A stretch of 64,000 nucleotides of DNA from Salinarimonas sp046292825 (GCF_046292825.1 NZ_JBKBQG010000005.1:91968-155967); one strand, 5' to 3'. Positions 41,028 through 49,542 are shown, counted from the first letter of the stretch. The notes: generated by a model not told the origin, from the sequence alone. Numbers and translations: made by a program.

Positions 41028-43856
41028 TCACCACAGGGGCTTCGGGCCTGGATCTACGCCCGTCTCCGGGCGGTCCGACACGCCGTCGAGATCGCAATCG
41101 AGGTAGAAGATCCGACCGCCGATCTCCTGCGTGGCCAGCGCCTGTTTCATCGTGCGCCCGAACTTCGTCTCGGATCGCACCCGCTTGGCGTTCGCCATCG
41201 ACCAGGACTTGTAGGCCTCGTACATGGTCCGGCTCTGCACCCGCCCTCCAGGGCGCTCGCGCACGCACGCTTTTCGGAATTCGCCGATCGGGTCCATTTC
41301 GTCGCGATATTCCGCCGTCGAGGCGCGTACGCTCTCGGCGATGTGCAGACCGTGCTCCAGGTAGGCGCGCGCGCCCTCCACGAGCCAGGCGAGGATGCCG
41401 GGCCCCTCGTCACGAACGAAGCCGGAGACCAGCTCCTCGAAGTCGGCGCGCTCGTCCTCCGGGATCGTCTGATCCCAGTGCACGAGGAGCATGCGCCGCC
41501 AGATGCCGTTGTCTGTGCCGTCGATCGTCGGCAGGCCGTTGCCGCTCATATGCGGCGTCGCCACGCTCTGGAATTCGAAATAGCCTTTGAAGAGCGAGCG
41601 CACGGGGAAGGCTTCGCCGCCCGTGAGGCGCTTGATCAGGTCCTCCTGAAGCGGAACGTCGCCCTTCACCTCGAGGATGCGCACCATGCGCTTCCCGAAC
41701 AGCCGCACGAGATCCGGCGAGGCCGAGCCCGAACCGCGCTCGCTCCCGCCGACGATCGATTCGCGCGGCAGCCCTACGGCGAAGCCCGGGCCGAGCACGC
41801 GCGTCAGCGTCTCCAGGAACACGCTTTTGCCGTTCGCGCCGCTTCCATAATGGAACATCACGAATTGCGGCGCGATCGCGAGGAGGCTCGTCCCCGCGAA
41901 CTCCTGCACCGTGCGGCGCTTGCTCTCGTCGGGCAGCATTCGCGCGAGAAAGGCGAGCCACCTCGGCGCCTTGGCGGACGGGCCGCGCCAGGCGATCGGC
42001 AGCACGCTCGTGAGCCAGTCCTCGCGCCTGTGGCCCTCGTCGACCGCGACGCGCACACAATAGCGGGTCACGTCGGGGTCCGGGCAATCCGGGTCCACCT
42101 CGCGCACCAGGCGCAGGGTGTGACCAGCCGCGGCGAAGCAATAGCGGTCGGCATTGAACGCCTCCGGAGGCCGCCGCAGCCGCGGGGCCGCGCAGGCGAG
42201 CGCCTTCTCGATGCGGCCGTGGTTCTTCGAGGTGACGCCGAAGGCCCGCCGCGTGTCGCGCCGCTTCTTGATGCGCTTGTCGAGCGCCTCGGCCGCCGCG
42301 ACCGCGGTCACGTCTGCCGGCAGAGCCTTCTCGTCGGCGGCGAGACGCCGAATGCGCGCCTGGGCGGCCTCGCCTTCGTCGAGCACGCGCTTCTCCTCCG
42401 CCGTCGGCTGGCCGAGCAGATGCGCCTCGAGCGCGATCCGCCCTCCGAGCTTCTGCGCGGTCAGCTCGGCTCGAGCCTTGCCGCCGGCGAGATCCCAATG
42501 CGAGCCCGTCCAGCCCATCCAGTCGCCGCCGGAGACGCCGTCCTGCGCGAGCACGGTCAGATCCTGCCCGAAATGGCGGATCAACCGCTCGGCATTGTCC
42601 GTGTCGGAATGGTCGAGCCGCGAGCATATCTGCACGACCTCCCAATCCACGCCCTCCGCGCTCTCGTCGGACGGCCCCTCGCCAGGGTCGACGTCGTCGT
42701 CGTGGTGGTCCTCGTGGCGATAGTCCGAACCGCCGAACGGCGTGCGCTCTTCGGGTTCCGGGCCGGGGTCGTCCGGCAGCGGCTCCGGCGGCCCTCGCTC
42801 AGGCCCGCCATAACCCTCGGGAAAGTCCATGGGCGGGCGCTCGTAGCGCGCTCGCCGCGCGGCCTTTTCCCGCGCTTCCGTGGCGATCTGTTCCAGCCGC
42901 TCGCGCACGTCGCCCGCTTCGCCACGCCCCCGCCCGATGCCGCGGGCGATCTCGCGGCGCACGCTCTCGTGGCCGTCGTCGCGCACGAGGCCGCACCCGT
43001 CCGCGGCGTCGAGGAGCGCGGCGAGCGCCTCGCGCTCCGAGATGGCCCCGGCGCCGACGAACTTTCCGGCCGAACACCCCCCGGCGAACAGCGCCGTCCC
43101 GCGCTTCGTGCTGGTCGCGGCGATCTCCGCTGCGATACGGTCGAGCGCGGCGCGCGCGTATGCGCGAACCGCCTTCTCCGCGGGGTCGTCGAGCACGATC
43201 GGCCGCGCCGCCCGCGGCTCGAAATCGTCGCGCTCGCCGGACGCAGGCGCGGCTTTCGGCTGCCGGATCAGCTCGAGTAGCCGCGCGGGCGGGTGCGGCG
43301 CGGACGCCGGGTCAAACGGCTCGGTGAGCCACTCGTAGTCGTTGCCGTTCCTCAGCCGCGAGGGCGGCATGATCACGTAACCGCGGTCGCAGCGAATATC
43401 GATGTTCTTCAGGCGCGGGGTATCGTTGCCCCACTCGCCGTCAGGCCGCGCGAACCAGAGGTGGAGGCCGCCGCTCTGCGTGCGCACGCGCGCGACGCCG
43501 GCCGGCAGCTCGCCGACGGCGTCGACGAGGCGCGCCTCGACCTCGCCGACGCTCTCCCCCTTCGGGTCGAGATCGACGACGAAGCCGCCGGCCCAGCCCG
43601 GGGCCATCCCGATCAGCGCATCGGACGTCTCGCGCCACCAGGCGCGAATACGGCTTGCGTCGGTCGTGGCCTTGGCCGGCCACCCCGTGCCCTTGATCGG
43701 CGCGCCGCTCTCGTCGCGGTCCTCGCGGACGAGCGGTAACTTCGCGAGCTTACGGCGCCCCTTCGGCAGGGGCTGCGGGTCCGGCTTCGGGTTGCAGGGA
43801 AAGAGCCGCCAACCCCGCTCGGCATAAGCGAGGGCCGCCTCGAGGATCTCGCTCAC
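41028..43856 (-). CDS. Bifunctional primase-polymerase / D5-type SF3 helicase
   Basis: The 942-residue replication protein has an N-terminal prim-pol domain (about 1-185) with catalytic Asp residues in VVDLDPKGE and the SGGLHLWF motif. An acidic/His-rich linker (about 345-405, with HEDHHDDDVDP) leads to a C-terminal D5_N/SF3 helicase with Walker A GSGANGKS at residues 671-678, then ILEVKGD and a WRRMLLVHWD segment. It would prime and unwind phage DNA. The repeat arrays that follow it on the minus strand could be its origin. Confidence 0.92.
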   Translation of the reverse strand: MSEILEAALAYAERGWRLFPCNPKPDPQPLPKGRRKLAKLPLVREDRDESGAPIKGTGWPAKATTDASRIRAWWRETSDALIGMAPGWAGGFVVDLDPKGESVGEVEARLVDAVGELPAGVARVRTQSGGLHLWFARPDGEWGNDTPRLKNIDIRCDRGYVIMPPSRLRNGNDYEWLTEPFDPASAPHPPARLLELIRQPKAAPASGERDDFEPRAARPIVLDDPAEKAVRAYARAALDRIAAEIAATSTKRGTALFAGGCSAGKFVGAGAISEREALAALLDAADGCGLVRDDGHESVRREIARGIGRGRGEAGDVRERLEQIATEAREKAARRARYERPPMDFPEGYGGPERGPPEPLPDDPGPEPEERTPFGGSDYRHEDHHDDDVDPGEGPSDESAEGVDWEVVQICSRLDHSDTDNAERLIRHFGQDLTVLAQDGVSGGDWMGWTGSHWDLAGGKARAELTAQKLGGRIALEAHLLGQPTAEEKRVLDEGEAAQARIRRLAADEKALPADVTAVAAAEALDKRIKKRRDTRRAFGVTSKNHGRIEKALACAAPRLRRPPEAFNADRYCFAAAGHTLRLVREVDPDCPDPDVTRYCVRVAVDEGHRREDWLTSVLPIAWRGPSAKAPRWLAFLARMLPDESKRRTVQEFAGTSLLAIAPQFVMFHYGSGANGKSVFLETLTRVLGPGFAVGLPRESIVGGSERGSGSASPDLVRLFGKRMVRILEVKGDVPLQEDLIKRLTGGEAFPVRSLFKGYFEFQSVATPHMSGNGLPTIDGTDNGIWRRMLLVHWDQTIPEDERADFEELVSGFVRDEGPGILAWLVEGARAYLEHGLHIAESVRASTAEYRDEMDPIGEFRKACVRERPGGRVQSRTMYEAYKSWSMANAKRVRSETKFGRTMKQALATQEIGGRIFYLDCDLDGVSDRPETGVDPGPKPLW

Positions 43857-44227
43857 GATGCCCTCCCAAACAACGGCAGCTCGCTCGCCGGCCGCGTCCG
43901 CCGCGCCCGGCTACGCGCGATCTGGTCGAGCACGATCTCGCCGCGGCGCCTCTGCGCGGGGTCGCGCGAGGCAGCGTCGATTCGCGCCAGGTGCTCGCGC
44001 GGGCCGTAGCGGTCGGTGACGATCGCGCCCGCGCGGATGGCGGCCTCGCGCTTGGCCTGGCACACGTCGAAATGCATCCAGCTCGCCTTCGGTGGCTCCT
44101 GCAGCCAGTGCCGCGCGACGCCGATCCGATCCGCCATCGCCAGAAGCTCGGCGCGCGAATCGGCCCACATATGGCTCATGATCAGCCGCCCGTAGCGCAG
44201 GCGCGCGTCGTCGACATAGACCGCCAT
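43853..44227 (-). CDS. DUF4031 domain protein
   Basis: The 124-residue product begins MAVYVDDARLRYGRL and continues with SHMWADSRAELLAMADRIGVARHWLQ and HFDVCQAKREAAIRAGA, the DUF4031 pattern. The family is frequent in phages and function is unknown. It overlaps the MT-A70 gene by one base and the primase gene by four, so all three are co-translated. Confidence 0.8.
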   Translation of the reverse strand: MAVYVDDARLRYGRLIMSHMWADSRAELLAMADRIGVARHWLQEPPKASWMHFDVCQAKREAAIRAGAIVTDRYGPREHLARIDAASRDPAQRRRGEIVLDQIARSRARRTRPASELPLFGRAS

Positions 44228-44820
44228 CAGGAGGCCTCCGCGAACAGGTCGAGCTCGTCGCCAAAAGCGTCCCAGCCGGGCCGGCGGGTGCGGGCGAAGA
44301 CGTCGGCGCGGCGCGCGAGCTGCGGACATTTTTGGTCGATCAGCTCGTAGAAGCGCTCCGGCTTGCGCGAGTGCTCGCGCCGGATGCCGCGGAACAGGCC
44401 GGGGAACGGCGCGTGCTGAGGGCTGCCGACCGTCGCGACGGCGACGTATTCGCAGCGGGCCCGCACCCTGTAGCCGGTGCCGATCGCGGGCTTGCCGGAG
44501 GGAAACACCTTCGACCAGGCGAAGCACGTCTGGTAGGCGAACCCCCAGCGCGGGATCAGCGCGAGCTGGCGCGGCAGCAGCGGGCCGGTGCACCACAGGA
44601 GCAGCAGGCAGGCGCCAGGATCGGCCAGATCGCCGAGCGGAAAGCGCTCCGCGATCTCCTCGGTGTCGACGCAAGCATATTGCGCACCCGCGCCCTTCAC
44701 CTCCCCCGCGGCCGAGTAGCTCTCGAACCGCCAAGGCGGGTCGGCGACGATCAGGTTATATCCGTGTGGCACGAGATCGCCGAAGGGCCACGGCGGCAGC
44801 GGTGCGAAGAGCGACGACAT
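44227..44820 (-). CDS. MT-A70 family adenine-N6 DNA methyltransferase
   Basis: The 197-residue protein has the DPPW catalytic motif at residues 27-30 in LIVADPPWRFESY and C-terminal segments (HSRKPERFYELIDQ) that match phage MT-A70 enzymes, which methylate the N6 of adenine using SAM. No cognate nuclease is nearby, so it is an orphan modification enzyme, perhaps for protection against host restriction or for regulation. Confidence 0.87.
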   Translation of the reverse strand: MSSLFAPLPPWPFGDLVPHGYNLIVADPPWRFESYSAAGEVKGAGAQYACVDTEEIAERFPLGDLADPGACLLLLWCTGPLLPRQLALIPRWGFAYQTCFAWSKVFPSGKPAIGTGYRVRARCEYVAVATVGSPQHAPFPGLFRGIRREHSRKPERFYELIDQKCPQLARRADVFARTRRPGWDAFGDELDLFAEAS

Positions 44821-45488
44821 TACCCCGCCCTCCGCATGTCGAGCGCGGAGCGGCCGGGCGGCGGGTCGCCATAGAGCACAGGCGCGAGGTCGCAGCCCCG
44901 GCGCTGTCGATAGAGGTAGGCCACCAGCGGAATCCGGTCCGCCTCGGTGAAGGCTTCCGGTGCCGGGTGCAAAGAGGAGCAGTTCTCCGGGCGACCATGC
45001 ACGGCCACCATGGCGGCGAGCGCATTCTCGTCGGCCTCGACGGCACGCTCGATGAAGCGCTCAGGCTCCACGTCGCGCACCACGGCGTCGCCCGGCTTCG
45101 CCAACGGAGCTGCCTTCTTCGGCGCCGGCGCGCGCGGGTCGCCGCGCTCGCGGGCCTGGCGCACCACATCGTGGACGTACCGGGTCGGCTGCCCGACCTC
45201 GCGTGCCACCTCCGGCGGGCGCATCCCGCTGGCGAGCATGTCGAGGACCATGTCGTGCGGCACGCGCGGCCTGCGCCCCGCTCCCGGCTTCGTCACAGGC
45301 TCAGCCGGTGCTGTCGGCCGGATCAGCACTTCCGGCGCATGCGCGGTCGGCGTCGCTGCTCCCGCAAGCGCCCGCTTCACCTGCGCCGGGCTCAGGCCGA
45401 AAATTCGCGCGATCCGCTCGGGCTTGTACTTTCCGGTCCGGTCCAGAGCCCGGACGGCGGCGAGGGTGTCGTTGTCGAGCCGGCTCAT
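44820..45488 (-). CDS. HTH protein, putative regulator
   Basis: The 222-residue protein has two helix-turn-helix-like segments: residues 18-42 (KPERIARIFGLSPAQVKRALAG) and about 78-115 (DMVLDMLASGMRPPEVAREVGQPTRYVHDVV). The C-terminal half contains one CysSer and a C near the end, of unknown role. Might act like a ParB-type HTH or a replication regulator. It lies in the primase operon with one-base overlap. Confidence 0.65.
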   Translation of the reverse strand: MSRLDNDTLAAVRALDRTGKYKPERIARIFGLSPAQVKRALAGAATPTAHAPEVLIRPTAPAEPVTKPGAGRRPRVPHDMVLDMLASGMRPPEVAREVGQPTRYVHDVVRQARERGDPRAPAPKKAAPLAKPGDAVVRDVEPERFIERAVEADENALAAMVAVHGRPENCSSLHPAPEAFTEADRIPLVAYLYRQRRGCDLAPVLYGDPPPGRSALDMRRAG

Positions 45489-45775
45489 CCCGCGACCTCC
45501 AGGCAGAGAGCCGCCGGCGATCCGCCCGACAGCGTCACTGCACGCGCGATCGACATCGGCAACACGCCGTCGTCCTCGCGCGGCAGGCCGCCCTCAAAGC
45601 CGGGGTAGAAGCTGGGGCAATGGGCGTAGAGATCGGCGAGGTGCAGCGCGCCAGGCGTTCCGGTCGCGGCGAGGCGCTCGACGACAAGGCTTCGCTGTTC
45701 GTGCGAGAGGCGACGAGGGTCTGGCCCCAGCATGGGCCGGGTCGGGACGGGCATGGCAGAGATCCCCACGGGCAC
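45485..45775 (-). CDS. Hypothetical early protein
   Basis: The 96-residue product is not recognised. It is predicted helical in RRLSHEQRSLVVERLAATG and has one Cys in a YAHCPSFYPGF segment. Start could be the ATG at 45775 or the internal ones at 45754. It belongs to the leftward early operon by four-base overlap with the HTH gene. Confidence 0.5.
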   Translation of the reverse strand: MPVGISAMPVPTRPMLGPDPRRLSHEQRSLVVERLAATGTPGALHLADLYAHCPSFYPGFEGGLPREDDGVLPMSIARAVTLSGGSPAALCLEVAG

Positions 45776-45820
45776 GGAAGGTGGTCAGGCCGGGTTGCTC
45801 CCGGCACGGCGGCCATCCCG

Positions 45821-45958
45821 TCACGGCGGCGCGCGCGCCCGCCTCTCGAGGGCGTCGGCGAGGTCGCGTAGCGCCTTGGCGCATCCCGTCGCTCGGGTCG
45901 CGATCGCCCGCAGCACCCACGCCAGAGCCAGCCAGATTGTCCGTCGAATGCCGCCCAT
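45821..45958 (-). CDS. Very small membrane-helix protein (45 residues)
   Basis: The ORF starts at ATG 45958 and encodes MGGIRRTIWLALAWVLRAIA followed by a charged helix and ends at 45823. The first 20 residues form a possible short membrane segment with a basic start. Found by reading the 270-bp gap between the flanking leftward genes. Low confidence, but frame and position fit the operon. Confidence 0.35.
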   Translation of the reverse strand: MGGIRRTIWLALAWVLRAIATRATGCAKALRDLADALERRARAPP

Positions 45959-46045
45959 CGCCCCGCCTCGCGTCGTCCCTCGACGCCCTCCTCGCGCGCC
46001 GGCTCGCGGCCGCCGCGTCGTTCTCTTGCCGCGCCTGGCGCGGGT

Positions 46046-46363
46046 TCAGTCGTCGAGCTCGGCGAGCTGCCGCTCGAGCTGCGCGCGCTGGGCGCGCCTG
46101 CGGGCCTCGACCAGCCACCCCGGCGGGTCGATCATCGAGGCCTCGAGCATTTCCGGGCCGTAGGCCGAGAGCGCGCGCGCAAACCAGAACAGGTTCGGCC
46201 GCGCATTCCCCGCAAGCCAGTTCTCCACCGTCCTCACCGGCGCGCCGAGATCGGCCGCCACGCACGCCGCCGTGCGCTGCGGGTGCAGCCCCCGCAGAAA
46301 CGAGCACCATTTCTGGTGGTCGATTTCCCCAAACTTGGCGGTTTTCCCCGCAGACTTGCGCAT
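46046..46363 (-). CDS. HTH transcriptional regulator (Cro/CII-like)
   Basis: The 105-residue product starts at 46363 and carries an HTH in HPQRTAACVAADLGAPVRTVENWLAGNARP (about residues 27-56). It is the first gene of the leftward replication operon. A perfect palindrome directly upstream (46372-46390) is the likely operator. Confidence 0.75.
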   Translation of the reverse strand: MRKSAGKTAKFGEIDHQKWCSFLRGLHPQRTAACVAADLGAPVRTVENWLAGNARPNLFWFARALSAYGPEMLEASMIDPPGWLVEARRRAQRAQLERQLAELDD

Positions 46364-46371
46364 GGTGGCCC

Positions 46372-46390
46372 CCGATGCTGTGTGCATCGG
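46372..46390. promoter_or_regulatory. Operator palindrome CCGATGC-N5-GCATCGG
   Basis: A perfect 7-5-7 inverted repeat 8 bp before the HTH gene start, with a further GCATCGG half-site at 46406-46412. Position suggests autoregulation of the HTH gene and possibly control of the rightward ORF. Confidence 0.6.
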
Positions 46391-46439
46391 TTGGGTCGCT
46401 TCCGCGCATCGGCGGGGGATCGAAGAGGAGATGGAGAGC

Positions 46440-47009
46440 ATGCCGGCGGAGGACATCTCAGGCCCCCGGCATCAGGGGGACGGCAGGGCGCTGGAACGCC
46501 TCGCCGCCCGGGAAAGATTGAGGATGGCCCTCGCGCGCCTCGGCGCGTTGCAGGGTCTCGACGCGGCCCGCCGGGAGGGGATGCCCCCTCTCCTGTGCGA
46601 GCCGCGTCGTGCGGTCCGCCGCACGCGGATCGAGGAGGCGGGCGAGGCCTGTTGCCCCGCCCACCGCTCTGCTACTCTCAGAGGTGCGACCCAAACTGAG
46701 CACGGAGCAGAGAAAGCGATGCAGAAAACCAGAGCTGTCGGGATCGCGTGGTACGAGCGCGACGACTATCCGCGCATCCTCGAGATCATGACGGATGCGG
46801 ACACGCTCCCCAGGACATACGACGCCTGGAAGAAGAGCGCCGAGGGCGCCGAGCGCGCTGTCAAGGGCAGTGGCGCCCATGTCGTGCGCGCGATAATCGA
46901 GCCGGACAAGTTCCGCGCCTGGTGCCTCTCGAACGGATTGGACGTCGACGCCAAAGCACGTATGCGCTTCGCCAGCGAGACTGCCGCTCGGCATTTCGAC
47001 GAGAGTTGA
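46440..47009 (+). CDS. Conserved hypothetical protein; long and short in-frame starts
   Basis: The C-terminal 96 residues (from ATG 46719, MQKTRAVGIAWYERDDYPRI) form a complete small protein found in many alphaproteobacteria (function unknown), with a DKFRAWCLSNGLDVDAKARMRFA motif. The same frame is open upstream to 46440, where an ATG has a good GAGGAG with nine bases spacing. That would add 93 residues rich in Arg and Cys. Either two products are made or the upstream part is an unrelated leader; the short form is the more certain. Confidence 0.6.
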   Translation: MPAEDISGPRHQGDGRALERLAARERLRMALARLGALQGLDAARREGMPPLLCEPRRAVRRTRIEEAGEACCPAHRSATLRGATQTEHGAEKAMQKTRAVGIAWYERDDYPRILEIMTDADTLPRTYDAWKKSAEGAERAVKGSGAHVVRAIIEPDKFRAWCLSNGLDVDAKARMRFASETAARHFDES

Positions 47010-47032
47010 GACGGCGAGCGCCGCTCGAAACT

Positions 47033-47356
47033 TCATCGCATCGCCTCCGAATCGGGAAAAGCGCCGCCGGCGGGCGCGGCAGCCGGCGGCGCAGGTGCCG
47101 CCCGGTGGCCTTCATCACCGCGCGGGGGAGGAACAGGGCGAGGAACATCGGCGGGCCACGAGCACCCGTCCGGCCAATTCTCGGCGAACCACTGCCTGGC
47201 ACGGGTGAGCCGGCGCGATCCCATGTCGCCCCCAGCCCGAAGATGCTTCAGGCGAGTGCCATCTCCGAAAACAAGCGTCGACACGCGCGATTCGGAGAGC
47301 GTTCGTGCTGCGCAAAACGCCTCGGCAAGGCGGAGGATGTGGTCGATGTCGCTCAT
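47033..47356 (-). CDS. Small regulator divergent from the repressor (Cro-like candidate)
   Basis: The 107-residue product starts at 47356 with DIDHILRLAEAFCAARTLSESRVSTLVFGDGTRLKHLRAGGD, a helix-turn-helix-like arrangement seen in small proteins next to phage repressors. The C-terminal half is proline-rich. It is transcribed away from the repressor across an 85-bp operator region, the position of cro in lambdoid phages. Confidence 0.6.
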   Translation of the reverse strand: MSDIDHILRLAEAFCAARTLSESRVSTLVFGDGTRLKHLRAGGDMGSRRLTRARQWFAENWPDGCSWPADVPRPVPPPRGDEGHRAAPAPPAAAPAGGAFPDSEAMR

Positions 47357-47367
47357 GTCACGAGGGA

Positions 47368-47383
47368 GCGCTAAAAATAGCGC
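47368..47383. promoter_or_regulatory. Operator palindrome GCGCTA-N4-TAGCGC
   Basis: A perfect 6-4-6 inverted repeat between the divergent regulator and repressor genes. A further TAGCGC half-site is at 47401-47406. Confidence 0.7.
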
Positions 47384-47427
47384 CGCGTCAAGAAGAAATT
47401 TAGCGCAAGCGCAGCACGATGTGGCGA

Positions 47428-47433
47428 TATAAA
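47428..47433 (+). promoter_or_regulatory. -10 element of the repressor promoter
   Basis: TATAAA lies 8 bp before the repressor ATG, so the transcript would begin at or next to the start codon. No SD is present, which suggests a leaderless mRNA as for lambda cI. Confidence 0.45.
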
Positions 47434-47441
47434 TCTATCGC

Positions 47442-48218
47442 ATGGAGACGAACGCCGTTGCAGCACGCATTCGCGAGCGCCTTGATGAGCTGGGCCTGGA
47501 CCCGACGCCCACATCGGTCCGTGCCGGGCTGAGCGCGAGCGCGATTCGCAACATCCTCGACGGCAAATCGAAGTCTCCGCGCGGTGACACGCTCATGCGC
47601 CTCTCGATTGTCCTAAAAACGAGTGTCGAGTGGCTGGCCACTGGCAAGGGCGAAAGATATGTCGACCACGATGACAGCGAACTGATTGAGGATGCGAACG
47701 GACCCGCTGGAATTGCCGAAGTCTCGGGGCGAGGAAGAGTCGGCGCAAAGGTGCAGGCCGGCTTCATCCCAGAATTTGATCTGAAAGCCGGCGCATCGTT
47801 TGGCGGGGGCGTTGCTCTCGAAACCTACGTCTCTGATGAGGACGGGAATGTCTATCGGGGCGAGGTAGCCCGCGCTCAATGGTGCATTCCGACTTACTAT
47901 CTCGCCGGGCACAACATGCACCCTGGTAGGACGCACATCCTGCCTGTCGATGGTCCGTCCATGCTGCCCGATTTTCAGCCCAATGATCGCGTGTTGATTG
48001 ACCTGGACGACACTAACCCGGGGCGCGATGGCGTTTTTGCCATCTTCGACGGCAGCACCGAGTCCGTCATTATCAAAAACGTGCAGGTGATCCGTGGCAG
48101 CAGCCCGTTGCGGATCAGGTGCGTCTCCTCGAACTCGCTCTACGAGCCGTTCGAACTGGAGCTCGATGGCGTCACGCGGATCCTCGGCAGAGTGCGCCTC
48201 CGAGTCACGACCGTGTAG
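47442..48218 (+). CDS. LexA/S24-type phage repressor (CI-like)
   Basis: The 258-residue protein has an N-terminal HTH (about 24-45, TSVRAGLSASAIRNILDG) and a C-terminal S24 peptidase domain with Ser173 (DGPSMLP) and Lys212 (VIIKNVQ). Such repressors keep the prophage silent and may self-cleave after RecA activation. It faces the Cro-like gene across operators, and a third operator lies directly downstream before the early rightward operon. AT-richer than its neighbours. Confidence 0.9.
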   Translation: METNAVAARIRERLDELGLDPTPTSVRAGLSASAIRNILDGKSKSPRGDTLMRLSIVLKTSVEWLATGKGERYVDHDDSELIEDANGPAGIAEVSGRGRVGAKVQAGFIPEFDLKAGASFGGGVALETYVSDEDGNVYRGEVARAQWCIPTYYLAGHNMHPGRTHILPVDGPSMLPDFQPNDRVLIDLDDTNPGRDGVFAIFDGSTESVIIKNVQVIRGSSPLRIRCVSSNSLYEPFELELDGVTRILGRVRLRVTTV

Positions 48219-48233
48219 GCGCTAATTTTATCG

Positions 48234-48261
48234 TTGACGCGCTTTTTGTAGCGCATAATAT
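48234..48261 (+). promoter_or_regulatory. Early rightward promoter overlapped by a repressor operator
   Basis: TTGACG (48234-48239) and TAATAT (48256-48261) are 16 bp apart. The operator-like GCGCTT-N4-TAGCGC (48239-48254) lies between them, with a GCGCTA half-site at 48219. Repressor bound there would block RNA polymerase. Confidence 0.65.
48239..48254. promoter_or_regulatory. Operator, one mismatch from the 47368 palindrome
   Basis: GCGCTT-N4-TAGCGC, 5 of 6 symmetric positions. Same spacing as the site at 47368, in the promoter of the early rightward genes. Confidence 0.65.
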
Positions 48262-48291
48262 CGCTCCCATCGCACTCGCATGGGGGCATCC

Positions 48292-48750
48292 ATGTCGCCG
48301 TATCTCCAGAACCCGCCGCCTGCGCGGCCGCGCCTCGTCGCGCATCTCCTCACCCGCCTCGCGCCCGTCGCTGGCGAGGAGGACCTCGCCGCGCTGATCG
48401 AGCCCCTGCCCGACAACGTGCTCGCCGGGGCGCTGCAGCTCGACGAGCGCGCCACCCTTCACAGCCTCAAGGCGGCCGCCCGTCGCGCCCGCCCCGTTGA
48501 CGAGAAGAAGGTCGTCACCCACGACGGCGCCACCTGGCCGGTGCCGCGCGAGAGGATGACGGACATCCACGCGATCGTCGCTCGCATGGGCGAGGACATC
48601 GCCTCGCTCGCCCGCGACGCGCAGGACATGGAGGTGCGCACCTCCGCGCTTGTCGAGCTCGGCTGGCCGCCGGCGGCGATCGACGCTTACGGCAAGCGCG
48701 CCACTCGCGTCGCGCAGACCCTCCTCACCCTCGATGAGGAGGGCGTGTGA
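48292..48750 (+). CDS. Hypothetical early protein
   Basis: The 152-residue product is first in the early rightward operon. It is Ala/Leu-rich and helical with no recognised family. GGGGGC before ATG 48292 favours this start; an ATG at 48280 is also in frame. Its stop overlaps the next start. Confidence 0.6.
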   Translation: MSPYLQNPPPARPRLVAHLLTRLAPVAGEEDLAALIEPLPDNVLAGALQLDERATLHSLKAAARRARPVDEKKVVTHDGATWPVPRERMTDIHAIVARMGEDIASLARDAQDMEVRTSALVELGWPPAAIDAYGKRATRVAQTLLTLDEEGV

Positions 48751-49253
48751 TGGCTCGCCCAGCATCCGATCAGCGCCTGACGCTCGACGAGCTCCACGCC
48801 GGATCGCGCCTCATCGTCGAGGGCGGCTGTTACGGCTTCGAGGCCAACACGGTCGTCGAAGTCGAAGCCACTCCGGACGGCCTCGGCTTCTGCACGGCGG
48901 ACGCGCACATGCGCGCGCACCATTCCGACAAGGTCGACATCCGGTGGACCCTGCTCGCCGACATTGTCGACGAGGACGGCTTCCTGCGCGGCGTCCGTCG
49001 GCACGTGCCGATTTTGCCCGCGCCGCTCGCGGCGCCGGTCGGCAAGCGCCAGGAGCCCCAGGCCCTCCGCTGGAAGGTCACCCTCATCTACCGGAGCGAA
49101 TGCGGCCCGGTCGACGTCACGCACGAGGTCGAGGAGCTTTCGGAGATCGAGGACCTCGTCGAGCGCGGCCCGGACTGGAACACCCTGATCCGCGGCAGCT
49201 TCGTCCTCAATCCGGCGCGCACGACCGCTCCCGGCAAGACGCTGGAGGCCTGA
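48750..49253 (+). CDS. Hypothetical early protein
   Basis: The 167-residue product has a beta-rich first half (RLIVEGGCYGFEANTVVEVEATPDG) and a C-terminal part containing RSECGPVDVTHEVEEL. No family recognised. Part of a tightly packed early operon. Confidence 0.55.
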   Translation: MARPASDQRLTLDELHAGSRLIVEGGCYGFEANTVVEVEATPDGLGFCTADAHMRAHHSDKVDIRWTLLADIVDEDGFLRGVRRHVPILPAPLAAPVGKRQEPQALRWKVTLIYRSECGPVDVTHEVEELSEIEDLVERGPDWNTLIRGSFVLNPARTTAPGKTLEA

Positions 49254-49254
49254 C

Positions 49255-49542
49255 ATGCAGACCCTCCCCGCCCCCTCTCATCCCGTCGAGACCGCCGCGC
49301 CCGAAAACCTCGCCCTCGGCTCCCTCGCCGAGCTGACCGCCCGCTCCTGGGCCGCGCGCCAGCTCGTGCGCGCCGAGCTCGCTGCCGGCTGCACCGACAG
49401 CGCGCGGCTTGCGCTGCGCACGCTCTACGCCGTCATGGCCGCCGCGCGCGGCTCGCGCCTGCACCTCTATCGCGTGCTCGTCGCGGACGCCGCCCGCCTG
49501 CAGGCCGCGTTGTCGATCGCGCTCGCCGACGAGGTGGCGTGA
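49255..49542 (+). CDS. Hypothetical early protein
   Basis: A 95-residue Ala/Leu-rich helical protein of no known family. Its stop TGA shares its last base with the next ATG (one-base overlap). Confidence 0.5.
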   Translation: MQTLPAPSHPVETAAPENLALGSLAELTARSWAARQLVRAELAAGCTDSARLALRTLYAVMAAARGSRLHLYRVLVADAARLQAALSIALADEVA

